From assembly GCF_040219335.1 (NCBI RefSeq), contig NZ_JAVJSQ010000006.1, positions 248,001-312,000 on the forward strand: a DNA stretch of 64,000 bases, given 5' to 3'. Made by a program: the position numbers and the translations under genes. The notes beneath the pieces were generated by a model. That model saw only the letters and a program-made list of their open reading frames with translations, searched no databases and was not told where the DNA came from. Of the stretch, positions 29,452 through 40,000 are shown one piece after another (positions within the stretch are counted from its first letter, which is position 1; every line of letters starts with the position of its first letter). The stretch is from Gimesia sp. Its GTDB lineage: Bacteria > Planctomycetota > Planctomycetia > Planctomycetales > Planctomycetaceae.

Positions 29452-31626
29452 ATGCTGCGATCCTTCCTGCTGCCGCTGTTGTTCCTGTTGATATCCACCG
29501 CAGGCTTTGCCGAAAACAGAAAACTGGACTGGGTGAAGGTCACCGAAAAAGCGGACTGGCAACCCCGTGACTCACAAGGGGAGCTGGTTTATAAAGACCA
29601 GCTCTGGATTTTTGGAGGCTGGTTCAATTCTTACGAAGCACCTCCCCGCGATGTCTGGAAATCTTCCGACGGTAAGAAATGGTCACTGGTTACGAAACAG
29701 GCACCCTGGATTCACAGCGACCTGCCGATGACGGTCGTCTTCAAAGACAAGATGTGGCTCATGGGAGGCTGGTATAACGGTCGGCTCCCCGGTCACTCCG
29801 CCGGGAATCAGGTCTGGTCATCCGAAGACGGAAAAGAATGGGATCTGGTTACCAAACAAGCGAACTGGACTCCTCGACTGGCAGCCGCACTCGTCACCTT
29901 CAAAGATAAGATGTGGCTGCTCGGCGGATCCGAGAACTATTACTTCGGCGACGAGAAAAGCCTCAAAAACGATGTCTGGTATTCCGACGATGGGAAAGAA
30001 TGGAAGCTGGCCACGGAACACGCCGGCTGGACTCCCCGGGCCTATCACCAGGCTGCTGTATTGAACGATAGAATTTATGTGTTTGGTGGTGGCAATTATA
30101 CACCCGAATATCACGCGAATAATGACGTCTGGAGTTCCGCAGACGGCGTTCACTGGAGACAGGAAACAGCCCACGCCCCCTGGCACGAGCGGCTCTGGTT
30201 CTCTTCCGTCGTCTATCGAGATCGCATCTGGGTGATTGGCGGCTGGTCCAATAATCCCTCAACCAACAAGCAGGACGTCTGGTATTCCCAGGATGGCAAA
30301 AACTGGACCGAGCTGAAATCGGACGTCGTCTGGAAAGAGCGGCACGAGCATTCAGCTTTCGTCTTCCAGGACAAAATCTGGCTGGCCGGCGGCCATGCGC
30401 AGCCACTCAGCAGTCAGGTCTGGTCCCTCTATGTGCCTCCTAACTGGTTCGACCAGCAGAAGCAGAGTGCTTTCCCCTCGAGTGATTTTCCCAAAACGCT
30501 AGCCAAGCTCGAAGCTGGCAAACCGACGAAGGTTGTCTGTTTCGGGGATAGCGTGACCGGCGTCTATTATCACACCGGCAGTCGTCGTGCTTATACAGAC
30601 ATGCTGGGTATTGCCCTGCAGAAAGCGGTTCCTGGTTCTCAGCCGGAAATGATCAATGCCGGCATCAGTGGACACACCACCGTGAATGCGTTGTCGCGCA
30701 TCGAACGGGATGTGCTCAAGCATCAGCCTGACCTGGTTACGGTCATGTTTGGACTGAACGACATGACGCGGGTTCCGCTGGAAGATTATGAGAAAAACCT
30801 GCACGCGATTGTGAAACAGTGTCGTGAGGCGGGGGCGGAAGTCCTGCTCTGTACGCCCAATGCCGTGATTACCACCACCAGTCGTCCCGCAGAAAAACTG
30901 GTTAAATATTGTGATGTCGTCCGCAAAGTGGGTACTGAGTTGAACGTGCCTGTCTGTGATACCTATCAGCAACTGTCTGCACTGCGGAAACAGGCTCCGC
31001 TCGCCTGGCGAATGCAGATGAGTGATGAAATCCATCCCAACATGGCGGGACACAAAAAAATGGCAGAGCTGTTAGCGGCATCCATTACGGGAAACATGGT
31101 CTCATTGGATGATGTGAAACCGCTGGAGATCGCGATTCCACGTACCAGAAGTCTCATCAAGGACAAGCGGCCGATCAAAGTCATTGCCCAGCCCCCTCTG
31201 GATCAGCTGATTCGGTCAGTGCTACCGGAAATCGCTCCTGAAGCCAAACTGGAAGTCACCACCTGGGATACGTCCGGAAAAACGCTCAAGCAGATCGAAG
31301 CTGATGCAAAACAGCTCATCCGTCCGGCGAAACCGGATCTGGTTCTGCTGGCGATTCCCCGCACTGCACAGGCCAAATCACAGGAAGAGTTCATCCGCAG
31401 TATGATGTGGACCATGAATTACTCACTCAATTTCGGTACGGGAGGCTGGGACTGTGTCGTTTTCCATCCGGATGTGTTTGATGCAGAACATCCAGTCACA
31501 GAAAACGACAAATTCACCCGCCAACTGGTATTGGGGCAGGACCTGACTCTCGTCGATCGTTCCAAGGGAGACAAGGCTTCCGCAGCAGAACTGTTGAAGC
31601 AGTGGTTGAAGTCTCAGCTCGACTGA
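29452..31626 (+). CDS. Secreted kelch-like propeller fused to SGNH hydrolase
   Basis: A 724-residue exported protein; signal peptide 1-21 (ends GFA). Residues ~25-350 hold six kelch-like units, each with a K/R-D-x-(I/M/L)-W-(I/V/L)-x-G-G core followed by DVW-S-x-DG-K-x-W (for example VVFKDKMWLMGGW, DVWYSDDGKEWKL). From ~360 an SGNH/GDSL hydrolase follows: block I VVCFGDSVTG, block II NAGISGHTT, block III MFGLNDM, block V DEIHPNMAGH, so the Ser, Gly, Asn and His are all present. The last ~160 residues are an alpha/beta segment like a degenerate second SGNH fold. Likely an extracellular or periplasmic carbohydrate or lipid esterase. GGAG 5 nt before the ATG at 29452 fixes the start. First gene of a run of five closely spaced genes. 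Confidence 0.85.
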   Translation: MLRSFLLPLLFLLISTAGFAENRKLDWVKVTEKADWQPRDSQGELVYKDQLWIFGGWFNSYEAPPRDVWKSSDGKKWSLVTKQAPWIHSDLPMTVVFKDKMWLMGGWYNGRLPGHSAGNQVWSSEDGKEWDLVTKQANWTPRLAAALVTFKDKMWLLGGSENYYFGDEKSLKNDVWYSDDGKEWKLATEHAGWTPRAYHQAAVLNDRIYVFGGGNYTPEYHANNDVWSSADGVHWRQETAHAPWHERLWFSSVVYRDRIWVIGGWSNNPSTNKQDVWYSQDGKNWTELKSDVVWKERHEHSAFVFQDKIWLAGGHAQPLSSQVWSLYVPPNWFDQQKQSAFPSSDFPKTLAKLEAGKPTKVVCFGDSVTGVYYHTGSRRAYTDMLGIALQKAVPGSQPEMINAGISGHTTVNALSRIERDVLKHQPDLVTVMFGLNDMTRVPLEDYEKNLHAIVKQCREAGAEVLLCTPNAVITTTSRPAEKLVKYCDVVRKVGTELNVPVCDTYQQLSALRKQAPLAWRMQMSDEIHPNMAGHKKMAELLAASITGNMVSLDDVKPLEIAIPRTRSLIKDKRPIKVIAQPPLDQLIRSVLPEIAPEAKLEVTTWDTSGKTLKQIEADAKQLIRPAKPDLVLLAIPRTAQAKSQEEFIRSMMWTMNYSLNFGTGGWDCVVFHPDVFDAEHPVTENDKFTRQLVLGQDLTLVDRSKGDKASAAELLKQWLKSQLD

Positions 31627-31666
31627 TTTTCTGAAGATGTGACAACTTGAAACCAGGATGAATGTT

Positions 31667-32557
31667 ATGCAGGAACTGTCACTGGGGAATCTGAATTATG
31701 AATTCAGCCGCGAACGGGAACCACGACTCCGGATCAGCAGCGGCGAGACGATTCGTGTCGAAACGGAAGATGCGCTCTCTGGTCAGATACGGAAGCCCGG
31801 AGACTGCCGTGATAAAAGCAAGGTCCCCTATAGCAATCCCGTAACCGGCCCCATTTATGTGGAACACGCCGAACCGGGAGACGCGCTGGCGATCCGAATC
31901 GAGAAGATCGAATCGCGCGACGGTCAATGTGCGACCTACACCGGTAATCCCAAGCAGCTCTGTCAGTGGCTTGGAACTGATGTCCCGGATGGCGCGCATG
32001 TCTGCCCCATTCGCGACGGGCTGGTTTACTGGAGTGATGACATCGCGATCCCTTATCAGCCCATGCTGGGGTGTATCGGCACAACTCCCGCTTACGGCAT
32101 GCCCAGTACGATGCCCGCTGGTCCGCATGGCGGCAACATGGATATTCGCGAAGTCACGGAAGGCAACACACTCTTTTTGCCGGTCTTTGTTGAGGGCGCT
32201 TTTCTGTATCTGGGCGACGCTCATGCTGCGATGGGGCAGGGGGAACTCTCTGCAACAGGACTGGAGATGGCCGCTCACACGACACTGACGGTCGAGCTCA
32301 TCAAAGGCAAAACATTAGCCGGTCCCCGTATTGAGACGCCCGATGAACTGATTACCGTTGCCAGCGGGACCCCCATGGAACGTGCGACGGCAGAAGCATT
32401 CGCGCAATTGATTCTCTGGATGGAATCAGAACATGGCTGGAATCGCTGGCGAGCCTATGACCTGTTAACGCATGTGGCGGAAATATCCCTGGGATACTAT
32501 GAAGGAGGCGGACTGGCGGTCAAAGTCCCGAAAAAGTATGTGGCTCATCCTTCCTGA
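31667..32557 (+). CDS. Acetamidase/formamidase family protein
   Basis: About 296 residues, matching FmdA_AmdA: the N-terminal RISSGETIRVETEDALSGQI, VTGPIYVEHAEPGDALAIRI, the central CIGTTPAYGMPSTMPAGPHG, GGNMDIREVTEGNTLFLPVF and HAAMGQGELSATGLEMA segments are the conserved blocks of this metal-dependent amidase family. It would hydrolyse short amides (formamide, acetamide) to ammonia and the acid. No signal peptide. ATG at 31667 has AGGA 8 nt upstream; the ATG at 31658 (three residues longer) is too close to it. It is 40 nt after the kelch-SGNH gene and 73 nt before the dimethylformamidase-like gene, a pairing that suggests amide breakdown. Confidence 0.88.
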   Translation: MQELSLGNLNYEFSREREPRLRISSGETIRVETEDALSGQIRKPGDCRDKSKVPYSNPVTGPIYVEHAEPGDALAIRIEKIESRDGQCATYTGNPKQLCQWLGTDVPDGAHVCPIRDGLVYWSDDIAIPYQPMLGCIGTTPAYGMPSTMPAGPHGGNMDIREVTEGNTLFLPVFVEGAFLYLGDAHAAMGQGELSATGLEMAAHTTLTVELIKGKTLAGPRIETPDELITVASGTPMERATAEAFAQLILWMESEHGWNRWRAYDLLTHVAEISLGYYEGGGLAVKVPKKYVAHPS

Positions 32558-32630
32558 ACCTGACCCAGTCTCAATGTGATCAGAAGCGACTCAGACGACT
32601 GTTTTCCTTTTATGTGACGGAACCGGATAC

Positions 32631-34250
32631 ATGCTCATTGGATATGTCAGCGACGAAAATTACAGCGCGTTGTTTGATGTCGCGGTAGAATTTCAGTCCG
32701 ACGGCCAGTTTTTCAGCACGCGTTCTACCGCTTCCGGCGCCGTGATCGCTGATCTGCCGGAAGGGGAGTACATAGTGATCCTCCAGCACACCGATCACTG
32801 CCCGAAGCGAGTGCAGATGCAGGTTCAGGCGGGACAGGTCTACCAGTTTCGCCTGCTGTCGAAAAAACTGTACGGCTTTGCCTGGCCTCGTTGCGTAACC
32901 GCCGGGGAAGCCTCCGAGTTTCGCGTGCATTCGACCTCCGAGTACCAGGTAGAGCTCTGGCGCTACGGCAAAGAAAAAGAATACATCCGCCGCATTGGTA
33001 CTTTTGACGATCATGCACCACTGGCCAATCTGCAGGTCACCCCCGATGGGGATTACTCGCAAGCAGGTGTCAACTGGAACGACATCGGCTATCGTGGAGC
33101 CGTACAGCGCCAGTCGGTCACGTCACCGGAAAAATCGGGCCTGTATATGTTTCATATACGGAATCAGTCGGGGGATCATTTTACGTTTCCCTGGGTGGTG
33201 GCCCCGGAAACGCCACAGTCTGACATCGCGATTCTGGCCAGTGATCTGACCTGGAATGCTTATAACAACTTCGGGGGGCGAAGCAACTATCTGAATCCAG
33301 ATGGACTGCCGGAAACTCCCACTGTGAACAGTCGTCAGGAACTGCGACGCTATCTGAAGCCTTCGTTCGGCGTCTACTGTGTCGAAGAATATCCTCCTCT
33401 GTCGTTGGAACGACCGCAGCCCTACCTGCACATTGATCTGGATGAGCAACTGCGGGATCCCATTTACAGCCGCATGGGATGCGGTATGCTACACTCTGAA
33501 TGGCGTCTGCTGGGCTGGATGGAAGAACAGGAACTGTCTTACGACTATTACAGTGAAACACAGTTCCACCTGGGAACTCTGCCCCTGGATCAGTACAAGG
33601 TCCTTATCCTGAGCTCACACCCTGAGTACTGGTCGAAACAGATGTACGACCGGCTGAAGTCCTGGGTATTCGAATCCGGTGGTCGTCTGATTTACCTGGG
33701 AGGGAACGGTCTGAACTGCGAAGTGGAGTTCCTGGATGACGAACGCGTAGTCTATCACAATTCCGACTGCACAAGCTGGTGCGGCGTCGCCATGGATCCT
33801 CCCATTCCCGAATCGGAGTCGACCTATGAAAGTCGTTACCACGCGCGACAGGAATCGGAAGCCAACCTGCTGGGGGTCGTCTTCTCCTTTGCCGGGATCA
33901 TGACGGGCGCTCCCTACAAAGTCATAGACGCCGATCACTGGTCCCTGGCAGGGACAGGTCTCAAGGCGGATGACCTGTTCGGCACAGAGAGTCAACATAT
34001 GCGCATACCCGGCGGCGCTTCCGGGCACGAAACAGATAAAATCTCTCCCAGTTCGCCGCCACAGGTACACCTCATTGCGCAGGGAACCAACCCTGACAAT
34101 GGGGGAGCCGACATGATTCATTATCAGACCGACTCGGGAGGGGACGTCTTCTCTGTCGGTTCGATCTGCTGGATTACCTCGATGCTAGTCGACAACGATG
34201 TTTCTCGAGTCACGCGGAATGTGATTGATCAGTTTACAAAATCAGAATGA
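32631..34250 (+). CDS. N,N-dimethylformamidase beta-subunit-like protein
   Basis: A 539-residue cytoplasmic protein. Residues 1-~90 form a beta-sandwich-like domain with SDENYSALFDVAVEFQSDG; the rest is the DMFase large-subunit C-terminal domain: DIAILASDLTWNAYNNFGGR (glutamine-amidotransferase-like strand and turn), SSHPEYWSKQMYDRLKSWVF with the characteristic HPEYW, and FESGGRLIYLGGNG. DMFase is an iron enzyme with Tyr/Glu ligands that splits dimethylformamide to dimethylamine and formate; planctomycete homologues lack known substrates, and the small alpha subunit is not next to it. Adjacent to the acetamidase/formamidase gene, so the two could act sequentially on an amide. Confidence 0.82.
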   Translation: MLIGYVSDENYSALFDVAVEFQSDGQFFSTRSTASGAVIADLPEGEYIVILQHTDHCPKRVQMQVQAGQVYQFRLLSKKLYGFAWPRCVTAGEASEFRVHSTSEYQVELWRYGKEKEYIRRIGTFDDHAPLANLQVTPDGDYSQAGVNWNDIGYRGAVQRQSVTSPEKSGLYMFHIRNQSGDHFTFPWVVAPETPQSDIAILASDLTWNAYNNFGGRSNYLNPDGLPETPTVNSRQELRRYLKPSFGVYCVEEYPPLSLERPQPYLHIDLDEQLRDPIYSRMGCGMLHSEWRLLGWMEEQELSYDYYSETQFHLGTLPLDQYKVLILSSHPEYWSKQMYDRLKSWVFESGGRLIYLGGNGLNCEVEFLDDERVVYHNSDCTSWCGVAMDPPIPESESTYESRYHARQESEANLLGVVFSFAGIMTGAPYKVIDADHWSLAGTGLKADDLFGTESQHMRIPGGASGHETDKISPSSPPQVHLIAQGTNPDNGGADMIHYQTDSGGDVFSVGSICWITSMLVDNDVSRVTRNVIDQFTKSE

Positions 34251-34338
34251 GACGCTGATCGGAACTGTGTTCACACGGTTACGTCGATTAGAATACGTTT
34301 AACAACCTTTAAGACAATGTTTCAGGATTAACTCTGTT

Positions 34339-35751
34339 ATGAACCGGATAACCCGTCGTATGAATATGCATGTCGCCAGTTTGGCAGTCACGCTGACTGC
34401 TCTTCTTTTCTCTAGCTCTCTACAGGCGGGGCAGCCGACCGGGAAGAACGAGAAGCCGTCAGCCCGGAACGTAGAATGGGTTCAGCAGGCTGGAGGTCTC
34501 AAACACGACAAGATCCGTGGGATCACCGTCGACGCAGCCGGAAACTGTTATGTGACCGGAGAATTTACGGAAACCGCTGAGTTCGGCGATCAGAAAGTCA
34601 CCAGCAAGGGGGGCATGGATTTCGTCCTCGCTAAATACAGTCCGGAAGGCAAACTGCTCTGGATCCAGACCGCCGGGGGAACCCTGATTGATCGCGGTTA
34701 CGCCGTGGCAGTCGACAAGGCCGGCAATGCCTTTGTGACCGGTCATTTCCAGAGCCCGGAATTTCAGATCGGCGATCAGGTTCTCTATAACCAGGGAGAC
34801 TATGATTATTTCATTGCCAAATATAATCCAGACGGAAAACTGATCTGGGCTCAGAGTGAGGGCGGAGCAGGCTATGATTACGGCCATGGAATCGCAGTGA
34901 CTCCCGCAGGTGACTGCTGTGTTGCCGGTTCATTCGCTGGTGATGTCAAAATCGGAGATGTCACTGCTCCGAACAAAAAAGGCCGTTCCCTGTTTGTCGC
35001 AAAATACGACAATAACGGAAATCTGCTCTGGGGACAGTTGGCTGGTAACGGTCGCGGTCAGAGCGGACATCAGATCGGCGTAGACCACGTCGGAAACTGC
35101 TATGTCTGTGGCTACATTACCGGACAGGTTGAACTGGCGGGAGAGCAGGTGGGAACGGATACTGCGGTACAGGACATCTTCCTCGCCAAACTCTCTCCTA
35201 ATGGCAAGCTGGTCTGGTCAGTGAATTCCGGGGGACAGGCAAACGGTCTGAGCACCGGAGTGGCAGTGGACAGCCGCGGAAACTGCTACATCACCGGTAT
35301 GTTCAAGAATGAAGCCCGCTTTGGTGACACCGTCATGAAGAGCAGGGGGACGCACGATATTTTCGTCGCCCGCATCAATGCAGATGGAACGCCTGCGTGG
35401 GCCTGCACCGGTGGTGGAGAAAAAATCGATTACGGGCTGGGAATCGCCGTCGATCAGCACGACAACTGCTACGCGACCGGTGAATTCAGCGATGAAGTCA
35501 ACTTTCAGGGACAGCATTTCAAGAAACTCGGCGGCCGCGATCTGTATATCGCCCGCTTTGCTCCCAACGGAAAACTGGACTGGCTGGAGATCATGGGAGG
35601 CGAGAAAAGCGATTTGAGCTATGCGATCGCAGTCGACAAAAACGATAACTGCTATCTGTCCGGTGCGTTTTCACCAGAGACCCGCTATCAGAAACATAAA
35701 CTGACCAGCCGGGGCAGTAATGACATTTTCCTGATCAAACTGAGTCAATAA
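34339..35751 (+). CDS. Secreted SBBP-repeat seven-bladed propeller
   Basis: A 470-residue exported protein; basic start then a hydrophobic signal peptide ending SSSLQA. The mature part consists of seven ~62-residue repeats, each carrying a D-x-x-G-N-C-Y-(V/A/I)-x-G-x-F core and an F-(I/V/L)-A-K-(Y/L) strand with G-x-L-x-W after it (GNCYVTGEF, GNAFVTGHF, GDCCVAGSF, GNCYVCGYI, GNCYITGMF, DNCYATGEF, DNCYLSGAF). This is the SBBP (beta-propeller) repeat class; seven units fit one closed propeller. Conserved Cys at the blade motif may form disulfides. No catalytic residue is evident; probably a binding or scaffold protein. The next gene begins 1 nt after its stop. Confidence 0.8.
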   Translation: MNRITRRMNMHVASLAVTLTALLFSSSLQAGQPTGKNEKPSARNVEWVQQAGGLKHDKIRGITVDAAGNCYVTGEFTETAEFGDQKVTSKGGMDFVLAKYSPEGKLLWIQTAGGTLIDRGYAVAVDKAGNAFVTGHFQSPEFQIGDQVLYNQGDYDYFIAKYNPDGKLIWAQSEGGAGYDYGHGIAVTPAGDCCVAGSFAGDVKIGDVTAPNKKGRSLFVAKYDNNGNLLWGQLAGNGRGQSGHQIGVDHVGNCYVCGYITGQVELAGEQVGTDTAVQDIFLAKLSPNGKLVWSVNSGGQANGLSTGVAVDSRGNCYITGMFKNEARFGDTVMKSRGTHDIFVARINADGTPAWACTGGGEKIDYGLGIAVDQHDNCYATGEFSDEVNFQGQHFKKLGGRDLYIARFAPNGKLDWLEIMGGEKSDLSYAIAVDKNDNCYLSGAFSPETRYQKHKLTSRGSNDIFLIKLSQ

Positions 35752-35752
35752 T

Positions 35753-36814
35753 ATGAGCCTACGAATTCTGTTGAGTCTTGGTCTGCTGGTCACCTGTTGT
35801 TCCACTCTGCAGGCACAGCAGGTAATCAAACAGAAGTCTAAAGCAGATTTACAGGAAGCGGGAGCGCCCCTGGCCGCTGCACGGCGGAAGGCCATTCATG
35901 CGCTCCCCTTTCAGCGTCCCTTGACTGATGCCAAGCTCAAGCAATGGCTGCAGATCACCTCCCGCTGCACGATGGCCGAGTTTGAACTCTTTCTCGCGCC
36001 GCTTACACCTCAGGAGCAGAAACTGCTGCAGGTGATCGAATCCAAGCCGGCGCCCATTGTCAACCGACTCCATTTTGAAAATCTGCGGGACATTTTAAAA
36101 CAGAAGGCACTGGTTTCCCTGCGCGTAGAGCAGCAGCGGGAACACAATCGTTTATCACACACCACACCAGCTGTCGAGAATCTTCTGTATGGCGCCTTTG
36201 ATGCGGTCTTCGCCAGTATCGGGCCGCCCCATGGTTCTCCCCGCTATGGGGATGTCATTATCCGACTCAAGGATTCGGTGCGGGAGAATGTCTGGGCAAC
36301 TCCCTTCAGTGGCATGCATTTCATGTACGCCATCCGCCATAAAGATGCCCGTAAAATGCAGGACCTGCTGGCTGCTGGAGACAAGCTGCCCACGTCGCCC
36401 TGGAATCCCCTGAGTCTGGGATTTGATGACCGTCTGCATTTTGCCAACTATGTCGTGACGGAACAGTATTGGAACCGGGCTCTCGCTTATCAGGCGATTC
36501 TCGTCCAGCGGAACCTGGATGATTCTCCCGCCAGTCAAAAAGTCCGGGAACGGTTTGCGCAGCTGCTGACCGAACAGGATCCGCAGAAGTTCTGGAGCCT
36601 GTTTATCCCACCGCGTGTCGAACAGGCATCGACAGAGGAAAAAGCGGAAGAGATCCCCTTTGGTTACCTGGAAGGGAAATTTGACGATCAGCTTTCGATC
36701 CATTTTTTTGAATCGATCGAAGTCCCGGCTGATAAACTGGAGGAGGTTCGCAGCTGGCCGGAAGCGCAGCCTTACCTCTCTTTGATCAAGGCCAAACCCG
36801 CGGGAACGCCCTGA
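35753..36814 (+). CDS. Secreted protein of unknown function, translationally coupled to the SBBP gene
   Basis: 353 residues; signal peptide 1-21 (SLGLLVTCCSTLQA). I do not recognise the family with confidence. The mature part is helical at first and then contains three blocks that loosely resemble bacterial ADP-ribosyltransferase-like folds: NRLHFENLRDILKQKAL (H107), SPRYGDVIIRLKDSVRENVW (~160-180), and SIHFFESIEVPADKLEEVR with E320 near the C-terminus. This comparison is inference from pattern only; the catalytic residues are not certain and the protein could be an unrelated lipid- or peptide-binding domain. Start ATG lies 1 nt after the SBBP stop, which implies coupled translation and joint function. 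Confidence 0.7.
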   Translation: MSLRILLSLGLLVTCCSTLQAQQVIKQKSKADLQEAGAPLAAARRKAIHALPFQRPLTDAKLKQWLQITSRCTMAEFELFLAPLTPQEQKLLQVIESKPAPIVNRLHFENLRDILKQKALVSLRVEQQREHNRLSHTTPAVENLLYGAFDAVFASIGPPHGSPRYGDVIIRLKDSVRENVWATPFSGMHFMYAIRHKDARKMQDLLAAGDKLPTSPWNPLSLGFDDRLHFANYVVTEQYWNRALAYQAILVQRNLDDSPASQKVRERFAQLLTEQDPQKFWSLFIPPRVEQASTEEKAEEIPFGYLEGKFDDQLSIHFFESIEVPADKLEEVRSWPEAQPYLSLIKAKPAGTP

Positions 36815-37090
36815 CTTCTCCGCATCAAGCGTTTTTGAGACTTCAAAACAGTGATGAGACGCGCACTCACTTCCGCTCTGTATTGCCTGAAATTTATTCT
36901 GATAGTCAATTAGCGTCGTGGTCAGCGCATCAGCGGCGTTTCCGCTGTATCCTGCTGCCGTTCCGGATATTTCCTGCCTTGACAAACCTGTCGACAGTCG
37001 ACACCCTGTAATTCAGCTGAAGGTTTACATGTCGGGAAGAGTACATTCCCCGATCGAAGTTTGCTTTCGTAAAACGCCAGGGAGTGTCGT

Positions 37091-40000
37091 ATGCGTTTGG
37101 GATCTGGATATCAGGCTGGTCGCTGTTTTCTACTCATCTGTGTGTTGGCTTGTGCCTGTAGCCAGACTCTTTCAGCACAGACGCCAGACCCATTTACTCC
37201 CCTGCAGGCAACTTTCGCCAATCAGCAGCAGGCTGTGCTCAAAAAGTACTGTTTGAACTGTCACAATACCGCCGAGAAACAGGGCGAACTCGATCTGGAA
37301 CAGTTCCGCAGTGTGTCTGATCTCCGCCGGAATGTGACTCCCTGGCAACGGGTTGTGGAGATGCTCCGTGATGGAGAGATGCCCCCCGAGGACGCAAAGC
37401 CGCAACCCACGCAGGCGGAACTCGCATCGTTACAGCAGTGGGTGCAGGCAGTTCTTGATACGGAAGCCCGGGCAAACGCCGGAGATCCCGGCCCCGTTGT
37501 GTTGCGCAGGCTGAATAACGCCGAGTACACCTATACGATTCAGGATCTGACAGGAGTCCCTCTGGAACCGGCGCAGCAGTTTCCCGTCGACAGTGCTGCC
37601 GGCGAAGGTTTCACAAACGTGGGAAATTCGCTGGTGATGTCTCCTGCTTTGATCCAGAAATACTTCGCTGCCGCTAAGAAAATATCCAGTCACTCGGTCC
37701 TGCTGCCGGATGGTATCGAGTTCTCTTCGAATACCACCCGCAGGGACTGGACGAACGAAAAACTGGCTGCGATTCGCGAATTCTATGCTCGTTATACTGC
37801 AAGCAAAGGCGCTACCGCGGTCAATCTGCAGGGGATCCAGTTCGAAACCAATGGCGGAGGGCGACTTCCCCTCGCAGCTTATCTGCAGGCAACACTCAAA
37901 GAAAAGGAAGCACTTCAGTCGGGGCATAAAAACCTTGCGTCCGTCGCACGTGAATACGATTTGAACGAGAAATATCTGACCCTGCTCTGGCAGACCTTGA
38001 CTGATAATACTCCCTCCGTAGTGCTCGACCAGATTCGTGTTTTCTGGAATCGCGCGAAACCGACGGATGCCCCTCAACTGGCAGAGCTGATTCAACAGTG
38101 GCAGTCGGCACTCTGGCGGTTCACAACAGTTGGTCATATCGGTAAACGGGGCGGACCCGAAGCCTGGCAGGTTCCAGTGCAACCGGTCACCACACAACAG
38201 GAACTGCGTTTGAAGCTACCCGAAGTAAAAAGTGGCGATTCGGTTACTCTCTACCTGGCGACCAGTACCGCCGGTGATGGAAATCAGGGTGACTTCGCAC
38301 TCTGGCAGAATCCGCGCTTGATCATTCCCGGACAGCCGGAATTACCCTTGAAAGAAGTTCGTCAATATCTCGCGTATCTGACCGCCTACCGCCAGCGTCT
38401 TCTGGATCATACGGCTGCCTGTCTGAATGTCGCGCTGGAGGTGGAAACGGCAACAGAAGCGGTCAACCTGGAAAAACTGGCGCAGAAGCACGGCATCGAA
38501 CCAGTAATTCTGCATGCCTGGCTGGCCTGTCTGGGCCTGGATGGCGGGCAGCCGACAATCAAGGGATACATTACAAAGCAGACTGAGCAAATTCAGAACT
38601 ATGATTTCGTCAAAGGCTGGGTCGGCGAGCAAGCTTTGAGTGTCGTGGCAAATGCATCCGATCAGGGTGTGCGAATTCCCGGCGAAATGCTGCCACTCCA
38701 TGTCGCCGTACATCCCACCCCCCAGCGGCGGGTGATCATTGGCTGGAAAAGTCCCATGACCGGCACGGTCAATGTCAAAGGCGCTGTCAGGCGGGCACAT
38801 ATCGGTTGTGGCAATGGCGTCGACTGGAGACTGGAATTGTGGCGCGGCAATACGAGACAGATGCTGGCTTCCGGGAATGCCACCACCCGGGAAGCGTCTC
38901 CCGTGGAGGTCAAAGAATCACTCAAGGTACGAACCGGCGATATGCTGCTGCTCGGCATCGGTCCGCGGGATGGAAATCACTCCTGCGACCTGACGGACGT
39001 CGATCTGACAATCACTCCTGTGACAGCAGGAGCATCAGCATGGAATCTGGCTCGTGAGATTTCATCCGATATTCTGGCAGGGAACCCGCACGCCGATCAG
39101 CAGGGCAATCCCAATGTGTGGCACTTCTTCAGTGAGCCGGATCAGCCGGTCTCTCGCGTTGATGTTCCCGCTGGTTCGTTACTCGCCCGCTGGCAGACCG
39201 AAGCTGACGTTGAGACCCGCAAACAGCTGGCAGCAGAATTACAGCGTCTGCTAAAAGTCGGGCCGGGACAACTCCCCGAAAACGCTCCGGATCGAAAACT
39301 CTATTGGCAGCTAACATCCCTGCGCAGTCCCGCTTTTGAAGCACTCAGGCAACAATATCGGTCAGATAGGCAAGCAGTCATAGAACTGACTGACGATCAA
39401 GCATATGGTCTGGATCCAAAGCTGTTCGGCAAACACCCGACAGGCACGACTGTAGAGCCGACCGCGCTGTGTGTGCAGGCACCGGCTGTGATTGAAGTCC
39501 GCTTACCCCCCGAACTGGCTGCCGGCGTTGAATTCGTAGCCACTGGAACGTTACATGCCCCCACCAGTCAACAGGGAACCGTTCAACTTAAAGTGTCCAC
39601 GGAAAAGCCAGAGTCGCTGACTGAGCTACACGCCGGCGCATTTCGGAGTGGGGGGAAGAAATCGACCTGGTCCGATGGTGAAAAGCCAGTGATCCCGATT
39701 TCGCCGGTGCTGGTCAGTGAAAACAGTCAGGTCAAAGAACGAGTCCTGGCACAGTTCGCTGAGTTCCGCAATCTGTTTCCTGCTGCCCTGTGTTACACGC
39801 GCATTGTTCCCGTCGATGAAGTCGTCACTCTGACACTTTACTATCGGGAAGACGAACATCTGCAACGGCTGATGCTGAATCCAGATCAGACTGCAGAACT
39901 GAATCGACTGTGGGACGAGCTGCATTTTATCAGTCGCTCACCCTTGCGACAGGTGGATGCCTACGAGCAGCTCTGGCAGTTCGCGACGCAGGACGCCGAC

